Below, piece after piece: positions 1 through 7,650 of a stretch of DNA of 64,000 nt. A program made the position numbers and the translations under genes. Origin of the DNA: Psychrobacter submarinus (GTDB lineage: Bacteria; Pseudomonadota; Gammaproteobacteria; Pseudomonadales; Moraxellaceae); the NCBI RefSeq assembly GCF_904846685.1, contig NZ_CAJHBQ010000004.1, positions 186,001 through 250,000 of the forward strand. The letters run 5' to 3'. The notes below the pieces were generated by a model. The model ran no database searches. It saw only the letters and a list, made by a program, of their open reading frames with translations, and had not been told where the DNA came from. How positions within the stretch are numbered: the first letter of the stretch is position 1; each line of letters starts with the position of its first letter.

Positions 1-2
1 TT

Positions 3-965
3 GCGCCCAAAGCACCCAAATACAGACGAGTGGTGCGCAAAGATTCCTTGGACGAGAGTGATATTGCCTATGACTTTTATGATGCGCATCCTATAGAACA
101 TTCAGAAAACTTAGAAAATGGTGAACTTGAACAAACGCCATTAATCGTTTTGTTCCACGGTATGGAAGGCAGTAGCGATAGCCATTATGCCCGCGCTTTG
201 GCTTATCAGATGCACGCGCAAGGGTGGCACTTTGTCGTCGCCCATTTCCGCAGCTGTGGTGGTATTCCAGCTAGTGGACGGGTGTTTTATAACGCGGGTG
301 ATACGGGCGAAGTGCACTACATGCTGCAAAACCTAAGCGAAAAATACGCCAATATGTATGCGGTCGGCGTCTCACTGGGTGGTAATGCCTTAGCTAAATA
401 CATGGGCGAATACGGCGAGAAAGCGCTCTGTAAAGGCGCGGCTGTCATCTCCGCCCCTGTCGATATGTCATCAGCGGCGCTGAGTATGCACAGCTTTTTG
501 AGTCATCGCATTTATACGCCGTATTTGCTTAATCCGATTATTAAAAAAGCCCTTGCCAACGACATCAGCAAAGAGGAGATCGACTCTATCAAAGCGGTCA
601 ATCGTATCAGCGACTTTGACGATATCTTTACCGCGCCGCGTCATGGCTACCGCTCTAACAACGACTACTATCATAGCGCCTCAGCCCTGCCCTACTTGCG
701 CGATGTCAAAAAACCCTTATTGTTGATTAGCGCCAAAGACGATCCGTTTTTGGGCTTTACCGCCACCGCGAACGATGTCTCCGACTGCGTCACTATTATC
801 GATACCAAGCACGGCGGGCACGTCGGCTACATTCGCTATCGCTCGGATAGCAAACAAGCTCAGGGCCGTGATAAAAAATCCAGATTCGATATCAATTGGC
901 TACCCGAAACCGTCAGCGCCTACTTTCAATCCATCGGTGTGGACGCTACCGTCAAGTCAAAATAA
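3..965 (+). CDS. yheT: YheT-family alpha/beta hydrolase, 5' end outside the window
   Basis: Putative serine hydrolase of the YheT/ABHD1-3 group; the physiological substrate is unknown. The reading frame is open to the left edge, and its first visible residues (APKAPKYRR) match the stretch that precedes the catalytic domain in YheT proteins, so the real start lies upstream. The oxyanion segment LFHGMEGSS and the nucleophile elbow GVSLGGN (Ser about residue 124 of the visible part) are present. An acid residue follows in SAKDDPF and the catalytic His in KHGGHVGY. The C-terminus looks complete. A thioesterase gene follows after 40 bases on the same strand. Family assignment is firm; function is not. 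Confidence 0.85.
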   Translation, partial: APKAPKYRRVVRKDSLDESDIAYDFYDAHPIEHSENLENGELEQTPLIVLFHGMEGSSDSHYARALAYQMHAQGWHFVVAHFRSCGGIPASGRVFYNAGDTGEVHYMLQNLSEKYANMYAVGVSLGGNALAKYMGEYGEKALCKGAAVISAPVDMSSAALSMHSFLSHRIYTPYLLNPIIKKALANDISKEEIDSIKAVNRISDFDDIFTAPRHGYRSNNDYYHSASALPYLRDVKKPLLLISAKDDPFLGFTATANDVSDCVTIIDTKHGGHVGYIRYRSDSKQAQGRDKKSRFDINWLPETVSAYFQSIGVDATVKSK

Positions 966-1005
966 GCGTATCACGAGCCTACCCTTAAACTTTTGAGACT
1001 CTATT

Positions 1006-1554
1006 ATGTATCCTTACTTGCGTTACACTAAGTCGATCGTTGATGCGTTTATCACTAATAAAAAAGCTCAACCGTTAGCGTTTGAACAGGTCAGCGAAGT
1101 CACTGTACGCTGTAGTATTACCGATATCGATCCGATGTTTGAGATGAATAATGGCCGTGTATTGACCGTCTATGATATTGGCCGTACAGATTTTATCATT
1201 CGCACGGGGCTTGCCAAGCAGCTGCTAAAGAACCGTTGGGGTATGGTAGTGGCAGGCAGCACCATTCAATACCGTAAGCGTATCCGCCTGTTTGATAAAG
1301 TGACCATTAAGACGCAGCTCGTCGGTATAGATGAGCGCTGGCTCTATCTTGAGCATTCGATGTGGGTTAAAGGCAAACCTTGTTCCTCGGTGCTATTACG
1401 CACGGGCGTCACCAAAGGCGGCAAAGTCATTGAAACCGCCAAAGTGTTAAAGGCGTTAGGTGAGCCTAATTTAGTCATGTCACCTGAGCCATGGGTGCAA
1501 GAGTGGATAGCGTCCAATAAGGATCATCGTTGGCCGCCGATGGCTAAGGACTAA
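1006..1554 (+). CDS. Thioesterase-like (hot-dog fold) protein
   Basis: A 182-residue protein of the 4HBT_2/THEM6-like thioesterase group, expected to hydrolyse acyl-CoA or acyl-ACP thioesters in the cytosol. The segment ITDIDPMFEMNNGRVLTVYDIGRTDF corresponds to the hot-dog active-site region, with D-x-N around residues 42-50. The strand-rich part GSTIQYRKRIRLFDKVTIKTQL follows. It lies 40 bases after the YheT-like gene and may share its transcript. A 5'-fragment of a second, closely related copy lies immediately downstream at 1618, so the gene was once duplicated in tandem. Substrate cannot be told from sequence. Confidence 0.8.
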   Translation: MYPYLRYTKSIVDAFITNKKAQPLAFEQVSEVTVRCSITDIDPMFEMNNGRVLTVYDIGRTDFIIRTGLAKQLLKNRWGMVVAGSTIQYRKRIRLFDKVTIKTQLVGIDERWLYLEHSMWVKGKPCSSVLLRTGVTKGGKVIETAKVLKALGEPNLVMSPEPWVQEWIASNKDHRWPPMAKD

Positions 1555-1617
1555 AATACTCTACGATAAGTCTCTGACTACCTTATCCTCCTTTACCTTA
1601 AGCTTTGAGAGCAGACC

Positions 1618-1761
1618 ATGTACCCCTTTATTCGTCATACCGTCTCACTTATACAAGCTGTTTCGCAAGTCAAAAAGGGTCAGAGGCTAGCCTTAAATGA
1701 GGTCAGTGAAATTGAGTTTCGCTGTCAGTTGACGGAATATCTTCTAAATCATATAGTCTAG
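1618..1761 (+). pseudogene. 5' fragment of a second thioesterase copy
   Basis: A 47-codon frame starting MYPFIRHTVSLIQAV and continuing to EIEFRCQLTE is clearly homologous to residues 1-40 of the intact neighbour (MYPYLRYTKSIVDAF ... EVTVRCSITD). Similarity stops near 1735-1740, and the frame then runs into an unrelated fragment carried on the opposite strand. The rest of the gene is missing. The junction therefore looks like a deletion or recombination point that fused a thioesterase paralogue to foreign DNA. Confidence 0.8.
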
Positions 1762-1861
1762 ACAAAAACGCGGTTTCATCTAATCTTCCAGCCCAATCAA
1801 TACCTTCTACCTGCATAGCATCGAATATATGACGTCGAGTGATTTGAGTTATTTTGTTCAT
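1703..1861 (-). pseudogene. N-terminal fragment of an AbiJ-type abortive infection protein
   Basis: On the minus strand a 52-codon frame begins MNKITQITRRHIFDAM, continues with WAGRLDETAFLSRLYDLEDIPSTDS, and then stops. This resembles the N-terminal domain placed before Abi C-terminal domains in AbiJ-type phage-defence proteins (pattern W-x-GRL-x(4)-FLSRLYDL-x(3)-PSTDS). Similarity ends where the truncated thioesterase copy begins, so only the first ~48 residues survive. It is read away from the structured repeat at 2057. The family match is from memory and should be confirmed by a profile search. Confidence 0.65.
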
Positions 1862-1917
1862 GAGATTCTAAATTCTTTCAAGTTTATAGGTTTAATTATA
1901 TCGGTTTGGAACACTCA

Positions 1918-1960
1918 ACTACAAAACCGTAGTCAAACATATTGACTACGGTTTTGTAGT
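1918..1960. repeat. Perfect 19-bp inverted repeat (hairpin)
   Basis: ACTACAAAACCGTAGTCAA at 1918-1936 is exactly repeated in inverse at 1942-1960, with a five-base loop. It has no T-tract and lies about 60 bases upstream of the AbiJ-type fragment, so it could be an operator or a recombinase site. A second small hairpin (AAAATTGC, 3-base loop, GCAATTTT) lies at 2021-2039 before the structured repeat. Confidence 0.85.
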
Positions 1961-2056
1961 CAAATTCTGTAAAAGTAGTAGAGGTTGACATGGGAAGCAG
2001 TTTAGCCTGAGCACCGTTAAAAAATTGCACTGCAATTTTAGGTGAACTTGGAGAGC

Positions 2057-2270
2057 GGTTTAGCCCCGATTGCAGCGGATATACTTGGCTGCACACTGTG
2101 TTGCGGGGACTTGGCTTTTCAGAAAATCATAGATTTTCTCTTGCGTCAGGGTAAGTGTCTCCCAGACACTTACTGTTTCCTTCCTCATATCGAGGCAACA
2201 GGAGCACGACTGCCTATTAGTCACCGCCACAGTGGCAGCTAAGATAGTAGCGTAAAGCGGGAATAGCTAC
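2057..2270 (+). repeat. Structured intergenic repeat, copy 1 (longest)
   Basis: Member of a four-copy family in this window. Conserved 5' end GTTTAGCCCCGATTGCAGCGG, internal box TTGCGGGGACTTGGC, apical-loop box ATCGAGGCAACAGGAGC and 3' end AGCGTAAAGCGGGAATAGCT. The 5' and 3' ends can pair (TAGC/GCTA and CCCG/CGGG). Two extra hairpins are embedded in this copy: an AGAAAATC/GATTTTCT stem near 2120 and GTAAGTGTCT/AGACACTTAC around 2151-2173. It abuts the stop codon of lip1. The AbiJ-type fragment is on its 5' side. Confidence 0.8.
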
Positions 2271-3214
2271 TATTTAATCCCCTCCCGAAACCCTTTATAA
2301 TCCTCAGCCGTTTGCTCTACTGCCTCTATCATCGGTACGTGACCGATATCTTCCATCATAATGACTTGCGCTTGCGGGATGATGTTTTTGATCACATTGA
2401 CCGTTTCAGGTTTGATGACTTGATCCTTCTCACCCCAAACCACGAGCGTTGGAATATTATAGTCCGCGATGATTTGAGCGCGCTCCTCGACATTATCAGT
2501 GACGATTTGCTCAAGGATTTTGGCGTCCAACTCCTTATTATTGATACGCTCTTGCGCGAATACCGCTTTGACTGACTTGGGCAAATAAGGCGGCTTATAC
2601 ATGACAAAATCGTACATCTTATAGAAGTCCTCTTTGCTATTGATCAGCAATGGGTTGTTCTCAAGGGTTGCGCCCTCAAGCGATTTTGGCACGCCTGCTG
2701 ACCAAAACCCTGCGCTATCGACAAGCCACAGACTCTTGACGTCTTTTGGGTACTTTGCGGCATAAGCCACACTGATCGCGCCGCCCATCGAGTTACCACC
2801 GATGTGAATATTGCTTGCTAAACCTTTAGCTTGTAGCAGCTCATGCAAGCGCGTGGCCTGTGCCTGTGAGCGATAGTCTGCGCTCATAGGTTTGCTCGAC
2901 TCACCAAAACCAAGCAGATCAGGAATGATCAGATGATAGTCCTCTAACTCGTCAGCGATACGGGTGAAGTTGTCCTTATTACCGCCAAAACCGTGAATAA
3001 GGAGTAAGGGCTCGCCTGTTAGGTTGGCGTTTTCGGCATAAACTAACTTGTCGCCAGAAGTTAGCGTAAATGATTTGACATCCAGATCAGACTTATTGCG
3101 CTCATATTGAATGATTTTTTGGGTGGTGTTAACGGCAAGCGTATTGGGCGCTGTGGTACAGCCTACGATAGAGAGACTAAATAGTGCGGCAAGGCCTAAG
3201 CGTTTAAATAGCAT
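2270..3214 (-). CDS. lip1: Lip1-type lipoprotein lipase/esterase
   Basis: A 314-residue alpha/beta hydrolase closely resembling the lipase Lip1 of Psychrobacter immobilis as I recall it; it hydrolyses carboxyl esters/triacylglycerols. The N-terminus MLFKRLGLAALFSLSIVGC is a lipoprotein signal with lipobox Cys19, so the enzyme should be membrane-anchored after export. Visible motifs: oxyanion HGFGG (~74-78), DLLGFGESSKP, nucleophile GNSMGG (Ser142), acid in WGEKD (~262) and His in IGHVPM (~290). Its stop codon lies at the 3' edge of structured repeat copy 1, and the C-terminus ends a few residues earlier than I recall for Lip1. Confidence 0.9.
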   Translation of the reverse strand: MLFKRLGLAALFSLSIVGCTTAPNTLAVNTTQKIIQYERNKSDLDVKSFTLTSGDKLVYAENANLTGEPLLLIHGFGGNKDNFTRIADELEDYHLIIPDLLGFGESSKPMSADYRSQAQATRLHELLQAKGLASNIHIGGNSMGGAISVAYAAKYPKDVKSLWLVDSAGFWSAGVPKSLEGATLENNPLLINSKEDFYKMYDFVMYKPPYLPKSVKAVFAQERINNKELDAKILEQIVTDNVEERAQIIADYNIPTLVVWGEKDQVIKPETVNVIKNIIPQAQVIMMEDIGHVPMIEAVEQTAEDYKGFREGIK

Positions 3215-3484
3215 GGAGGCATCCTTGTTTAGAATTAAGGTGGAAACAAAATCTGATTTTGATTTTAGCGCTAAACTTGTGCCTAGATTTTTTAATTTAT
3301 AACTTTCTAGTCAAACCCTTATCTTCTATGTACATATACAAGATTATCGTTAGCTTTTGTTTACCTTTCTAGCCCAGATAGCTTAGGCATTGTTATTTAT
3401 AATAGGAGCGTTTTATAGCAGTAGTGGTTATAACTACAACCCTAAGCTCACTATCTATTCTTAATTAAACCCAACTGACACTCA

Positions 3485-3823
3485 TCAAAGCCCAATCAAA
3501 GTGGCATAAAAGGATGCACCTTGAGCGACACGAGTACGCCCTCCAGTAAATCGCGTGACCTTACCAAAGGGTCTATCGCCAAAACGACGTTTGCCGCTAC
3601 TCGCTAATATCGTGCCCATCTGTGCCCACTCGCCTTTTGCTTGCAGCTCACCAATCGGCGCAAAGTCTAAGCTATGAATAAGCAGGTCCGCTGAATGCAG
3701 GCCACCTAACTCAGCCTTGACCCCTCCATTGATCAGTCGATAATAGCTCTCGGTACTCTCCCAACTCATGCCACCGATGATGCCTAATGTACGTTGTGGT
3801 CTAGCCTTATCGTTACTTTTCAT
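3485..3823 (-). pseudogene. Truncated aspartate/glutamate racemase (YgeA-like) with foreign tail
   Basis: Residues 1 to about 73 (TLGIIGGMSWESTESYYRLIN ... GGLHSADLLIHSLDF ... GEWAQMGTILA) match the N-terminal third of the Asp/Glu racemase superfamily (usual length ~230 residues). From about residue 75 the frame continues with an Arg/Gly/Phe-rich tail (KRRFGDRPFGKVTRFTGG ...) not belonging to that family, then stops. Both catalytic cysteine regions are missing, so no racemase activity is expected. I read it as a deletion or insertion relic, possibly a chimera still translated. Start ATG at 3823 fits the family N-terminus. Confidence 0.7.
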
Positions 3824-3971
3824 AGTCTATTCTTATTGATTGGTCTGGTTTATTTATGCTATCGATATCGTTAACATTTAAAGAACTTGGTGTTTGATAA
3901 TAACCAATTTACCTAGTTACATATAGGTTATATGATAGCTCTCTATAAAACCTTTAGGACAAAAATGCGTT

Positions 3972-4223
3972 ATGGCACTACCGAAACTAAGAATACGTAT
4001 GAGCCGCAAACTATATCGCCTAGTATTTACTGGACTGATGGCCATGATGATGTCGCTTATTATTTCAGCGGCGCTGATACTGGTCAAAGCAGGCTATAGT
4101 GATCATTTCTTCGCTGACCTACTTAGCTCATGGGGACTAGGCTTTGTATTTGCATGGCCAAGCGCCTATGTCTGCGCATACTTTATCCAAGAGCATGTAC
4201 TGAGCCGTATTGAGTTTTATTGA
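3972..4223 (+). CDS. DUF2798 family small membrane protein
   Basis: An 83-residue protein with two predicted membrane helices (about 16-40 and 50-70). The pattern RLVFTGLMAMMMSLIISAALIL ... WGLGFVFAWPSAYV is typical of DUF2798 proteins. Function unknown; expected in the inner membrane. It stands alone between divergent and unrelated neighbours. GGACAAAAATGCGTT lies upstream, giving a plausible though spaced Shine-Dalgarno sequence. Confidence 0.75.
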   Translation: MALPKLRIRMSRKLYRLVFTGLMAMMMSLIISAALILVKAGYSDHFFADLLSSWGLGFVFAWPSAYVCAYFIQEHVLSRIEFY

Positions 4224-4383
4224 ACAATAAATGAGGATACTTGTGCGCTTATATGACAACAACAAAAAACTAAAATTGTGTTTTTTATACCATAGAACTT
4301 GACGCCTAAAACACCATAAGTAACTAAATTAATATTGCGTCAAACAGGTGGCGCTTGTTACTGTGGCTCACAACTTAACGATG

Positions 4384-4428
4384 AATAGTACTTTTATAAA
4401 TAGTACTTTTATAAATAATACCTCCATA
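4384..4428. repeat. 15-bp tandem repeat, three units
   Basis: AATAGTACTTTTATA occurs twice in direct succession (4384-4398, 4399-4413), followed by a degenerate third unit. It lies 16 bases upstream of the first MDR oxidoreductase, just before its AAGGA Shine-Dalgarno sequence, so unit number could affect promoter spacing. Confidence 0.8.
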
Positions 4429-4444
4429 AATCAAGGAATATATT

Positions 4445-5422
4445 ATGCGCAGCGCAACTTATAACGAATTTGGCAAACCCACCGAAGTCCTCAGCCTCGG
4501 CGATCGCCCTATCCCTGAGCCACAGGCCAATGAAGTCCGTGTCAAAACGGTACTCGCCTCTATCCACAACCATGATCTGTTAACCATTCGCGGTCAGTAT
4601 GGCTTTAAGCCAGAGATGCCTGCTATTGCAGGCTCCGAGGCGGTCGGCGTGGTCGATGCTGTGGGTAGCGAGGTTAAAAATCTCAAAGTCGGTCAGCGCG
4701 TTGCTGCCGCTAGCGTGCAAGCGACTTGGGCGGAGTATTTTGTCGCTGACGAGGACATGGTGTTTGCCATCCCTGAGAGCTTGGATGATAAGATGGCCGC
4801 GCAGCTGATCGCTATGCCGCTTAGCGCGCTTATGCTGCTTGAGTTCTTAGAAGTAAAAAGCGGACAATGGATTATCCATAACGCGGCGAACGGCGCAGTC
4901 GGTAAATCGCTTGCGATGCTAGCAGCGGCGCGCGGCGTCAACACTATCAATGTGGTACGTAGCAGCGATGCCATAAAAGAGCTAGAAGCAATCGGCGCAG
5001 AAAATAACGTCAGCACTGATAATGAGGACTGGAAAGAGCAAGTCAAAGCCATCCTTGGCGAGAATAAAATCAGCGCAGCAGTCGATTCAGTCGGCGGCGA
5101 CGCCAGTGGCGACTTATTATCACTGCTCGGTCATGGTGGCACCTTGGCGTCCTTTGGCATCATGTCAGGCCAGCCCATGACGCTCAATCCGACGCATCTT
5201 ATCTTTAAACAAGCCATCGTAAAAGGATTTTGGGGCAGTAAAATCAGCCAAGAGATGAGTGTGGAGAATAAACAGCGCTTAATCGATGAGCTAATCGAAC
5301 GCGCGACCAGTGGCAAGCTCCATCTGCCCGTTGAAGCGACATTTGATCTAGCAGATATCACAAAGGCCGTCGATGGCAAATTACAATCAGGCAAAAATGG
5401 TAAGGTGCTGTTAAAGCCATAA
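4445..5422 (+). CDS. MDR zinc-free alcohol dehydrogenase/quinone reductase, paralogue A
   Basis: A 325-residue medium-chain dehydrogenase/reductase, probably NADPH-dependent and acting on quinones or 2-enoyl thioesters; the substrate is not evident. The N-terminal GroES-like domain carries SIHNHDLLTIRGQYG and GSEAVGVVDAVGSEV. The coenzyme domain shows NAANGAVGKSLAMLAAARG and AAVDSVGGDASGDLL. No catalytic or structural zinc-ligand cysteines are seen. It starts after CAAGGAATATATT. The gene at 5764 is a clear paralogue in the same orientation, implying tandem duplication. Confidence 0.8.
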   Translation: MRSATYNEFGKPTEVLSLGDRPIPEPQANEVRVKTVLASIHNHDLLTIRGQYGFKPEMPAIAGSEAVGVVDAVGSEVKNLKVGQRVAAASVQATWAEYFVADEDMVFAIPESLDDKMAAQLIAMPLSALMLLEFLEVKSGQWIIHNAANGAVGKSLAMLAAARGVNTINVVRSSDAIKELEAIGAENNVSTDNEDWKEQVKAILGENKISAAVDSVGGDASGDLLSLLGHGGTLASFGIMSGQPMTLNPTHLIFKQAIVKGFWGSKISQEMSVENKQRLIDELIERATSGKLHLPVEATFDLADITKAVDGKLQSGKNGKVLLKP

Positions 5423-5491
5423 GGGCTATTAAAACCATAAGAATTTGCTACGCGTAAATTACCTGATCTAAAGTCCTTTAACAGCTCACTC

Positions 5492-5528
5492 AAAACAGTG
5501 CTTCTTATGATAGAAGCGCTGTTTTTTT
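5492..5528 (+). terminator. Rho-independent terminator
   Basis: AAACAGTGCTTCT, a six-base loop, AGAAGCGCTGTTT with a long T-run. It ends transcription of paralogue A about 70 bases after its stop. The rest of the 341-base gap up to 5763 shows no gene; it presumably holds the promoter of paralogue B. Confidence 0.85.
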
Positions 5529-5763
5529 ATGCAGAATGTTAATTCTGGTGCAAAAGTAGCACTCGTTAAGAAAGCCTTATGCTTAATCTCGACTCCCTTA
5601 CAATTCTAAGTCAGCCACAACGTTAAGTAACCAAAATCAAGTTGAGAACGCTTAGTCTGAGTTGTTATCGTTTATAAAAAGCAAATTGTTAAACTTAATT
5701 TCTTTGAGTACTCAATAATCTCTTTAAGTGCTCAAACTGATAAATAATAAAAAGGATACTTCT

Positions 5764-6744
5764 ATGCGCACTGCAACTTACCATGAATGTGGCAAACCAT
5801 CTGACGTGCTTGGCGTGAGTGACAGCCCGACTCCAGACCCCAAAGACAACGAAGTCCGTATCAAGACTGTCTTATCTTCCATTCATAATCACGACCTTGT
5901 TACCATCAAAGGCGAGTACGGTAATAAACCTAAACTGCCTGCGACAGGCGGTAGTGAGGCGGTAGGGACTATTGATGCTTTAGGCAGTGAGGTCACAGGC
6001 TTTGAAAAAGGTCAGCGCGTCGTAGTCTCAGGCGTACAAGGCACGTGGGCGGAGTATTTTATCGCCCCAGTTTCAAGCCTAATCCCGATACCAGACGCTA
6101 TCGATGATGAGATGGCCGCTCAATTAATCGCTATGCCGATGAGCGCGCTGTTGCTCATTGAGTTTTTAAACATCAAGCCGGGGCAATGGATCATCCAAAA
6201 CGCTGCCAATGGCGCGGTTGGTGAATCTATGGCGATGCTCGCCCCTACTCGTAAAATCAATACCATTAATCTAGTACGCAGCAAAAAATCTGAGCAAGAG
6301 CTTATCGATTTAGGTATCACTGACAACAACGTCGTGACTGATAATGACGACTGGAAAGAGCAAGTCAAAAAAATCGTTGGCGATGCTCAAATTAGCGGCG
6401 CAGTCGATGCCGTTGGTGGTCAGCCAGGCGGCGAGCTAGTATCAATGCTAGGTAAACATGGCGTCATGGCGTCACTCGGCGCAATGTCAGGTAAACCGCT
6501 GATGCTGAATCCTAGCAATCTGATTTTTAATTTGGCGCAAGTTAAAGGCTTTTGGGCGAGCGATATGATGCAAACCATCAGTAAAGAAGATATGCAGCGC
6601 TTAACTGGTGAGCTAATCGAAAATGCTGCTAATGGCACTCTAAAACTACCGACTGGCGGTGTTTACGATTTAAACGATATCCAAAAAGCGGTCTCTGATG
6701 AGGTGCAATCAGACAAAAAAGGTAAGATACTCATTAAGCCTTAA
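5764..6744 (+). CDS. MDR zinc-free alcohol dehydrogenase/quinone reductase, paralogue B
   Basis: A 326-residue paralogue of the gene at 4445, sharing most motifs (SIHNHDLVTIKGEYG, GSEAVGTIDALGSEV, NAANGAVGESMAM, GAVDAVGGQPGGELV). An open frame extends to 5728, but I chose ATG 5764: it is preceded by AAAAAGGATACTTCT and aligns with the start of paralogue A (MRTATYHECG vs MRSATYNEFG). In the coenzyme-binding part AAARG is changed to APTRK, so cofactor or substrate preference may differ. Before the IS insertion this gene was directly upstream of acuI, another MDR enzyme. Confidence 0.8.
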   Translation: MRTATYHECGKPSDVLGVSDSPTPDPKDNEVRIKTVLSSIHNHDLVTIKGEYGNKPKLPATGGSEAVGTIDALGSEVTGFEKGQRVVVSGVQGTWAEYFIAPVSSLIPIPDAIDDEMAAQLIAMPMSALLLIEFLNIKPGQWIIQNAANGAVGESMAMLAPTRKINTINLVRSKKSEQELIDLGITDNNVVTDNDDWKEQVKKIVGDAQISGAVDAVGGQPGGELVSMLGKHGVMASLGAMSGKPLMLNPSNLIFNLAQVKGFWASDMMQTISKEDMQRLTGELIENAANGTLKLPTGGVYDLNDIQKAVSDEVQSDKKGKILIKP

Positions 6745-6772
6745 TGTATCGCCGTAAAGTTTATTTACCAAA

Positions 6773-6778
6773 AGAGGA
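6773..6778 (+). promoter_or_regulatory. Shine-Dalgarno sequence of acuI, displaced by the IS
   Basis: AGAGGA lies just left of the IS. If the IS and one TA duplicate are removed, it sits 8 bases upstream of the acuI ATG (AGAGGA-ATTAATATT-ATG), an ideal ribosome-binding site. The insertion has moved it about 870 bases away. Confidence 0.75.
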
Positions 6779-6781
6779 ATA

Positions 6782-7643
6782 GGGTGTGTATAGAATTCAA
6801 ATCAGGGGCAACCAGATAAAGACACAAGCGAGCATTACCGCCGCTGCATAGCTATCTTTGAGCTTATCATATCGCGTGGCAATGCCCCTAAAATGTTTCA
6901 ATCTAGCAAAAGCGTTTTCTACCAAATGACGGCAACGATACAAATACCAATCTAGTGTGTCGTTACAGCTTTTAGAGTTCGACTTAACAGGTATGACTGA
7001 CTGAGCACAGTGCGTGAAGATACACTCTCTAATATCGCTACTATCGTAGCCCCTGTCTGCAATCACCGCTTTAGTCTGGTTATTAATCGTGCTAAATATC
7101 AACGCCTTTGCCATCTTAGAGTCATGTACTTGCCCACCTGACAGCTCAACATGTATAGGGTTGCCACAAGCATCGACCACTAAGTGCAGTTTGCTGCTAT
7201 TACCTGCAACGCTTTTACCAATGGCCTCATCAAGATGACTGGCTGCGCCTGTACTATGCTGATGAGCTTTGACCACGCTACCGTCTATAAATAACCATTC
7301 ACTATCATAGTTTGCTGTGACTATCTTCATGAGCTTTTGCCATTTACCGGTTTTACGCCAGTAACGGTATTGATGATATATGCTAGACCAATGACCAAAA
7401 TAAGAAGGTAAGTCTCGCCATGGACAGCCTACTCGTATGCGGTACAACATGCCTTCAACGGTACGTCTTAGATTGGGCTTGTTATATACGTTAATTTGTC
7501 GCAATATAATAAATAGCTTGTGCCAATGTTCATCGTTGAGCTTGGTGCGAGCCATAAGTGACGCCTTGTTTCTTTGTTGTGGTAAACATTAGAGTAAGGC
7601 GTTGCTTATTTTTTTCAATGTTTTCTCAATTCTATACAGCCCC
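6782..7643 (-). mobile_element. IS5-family insertion sequence (862 bp, intact)
   Basis: Ends are imperfect inverted repeats: left GGGTGTGTATAGAATTC, right (read inward) GGGGCTGTATAGAATTG. The element is flanked by a TA duplication (6780-6781 and 7644-7645). It carries one full-length transposase on the minus strand. The TA target and ~860 bp length fit the IS5 family, IS427/IS1031-type groups. Intact frame and well-matched ends suggest a recent insertion. Confidence 0.85.
6797..7555 (-). CDS. IS5-family DDE transposase
   Basis: A 252-residue transposase catalysing cut-and-paste movement of its IS. An N-terminal DUF4096-like region (MLYRIRVGCPWRDLPSYFG, ~36-54) is followed by the DDE domain: Asp91 in LFIDGSVVKAHQH, Asp167 in VIADRGYDS and Glu213 in ENAFARLKHFRGIATRYDK. 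It spans nearly the whole element, has no frameshift and should be functional. Confidence 0.92.
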   Translation of the reverse strand: MARTKLNDEHWHKLFIILRQINVYNKPNLRRTVEGMLYRIRVGCPWRDLPSYFGHWSSIYHQYRYWRKTGKWQKLMKIVTANYDSEWLFIDGSVVKAHQHSTGAASHLDEAIGKSVAGNSSKLHLVVDACGNPIHVELSGGQVHDSKMAKALIFSTINNQTKAVIADRGYDSSDIRECIFTHCAQSVIPVKSNSKSCNDTLDWYLYRCRHLVENAFARLKHFRGIATRYDKLKDSYAAAVMLACVFIWLPLI

Positions 7644-7650
7644 TAATATT

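Noticed and set aside
2042-2242. 66-codon open frame over repeat copy 1
   Set aside because: It coincides with the structured repeat, whose conservation follows stems and loops rather than codons.
7558-7650. N-terminal extension of AcuI from GTG 7558
   Set aside because: These codons lie inside the IS end, and the family N-terminus starts at 7651; the extension is a by-product of the insertion, though it might be translated.
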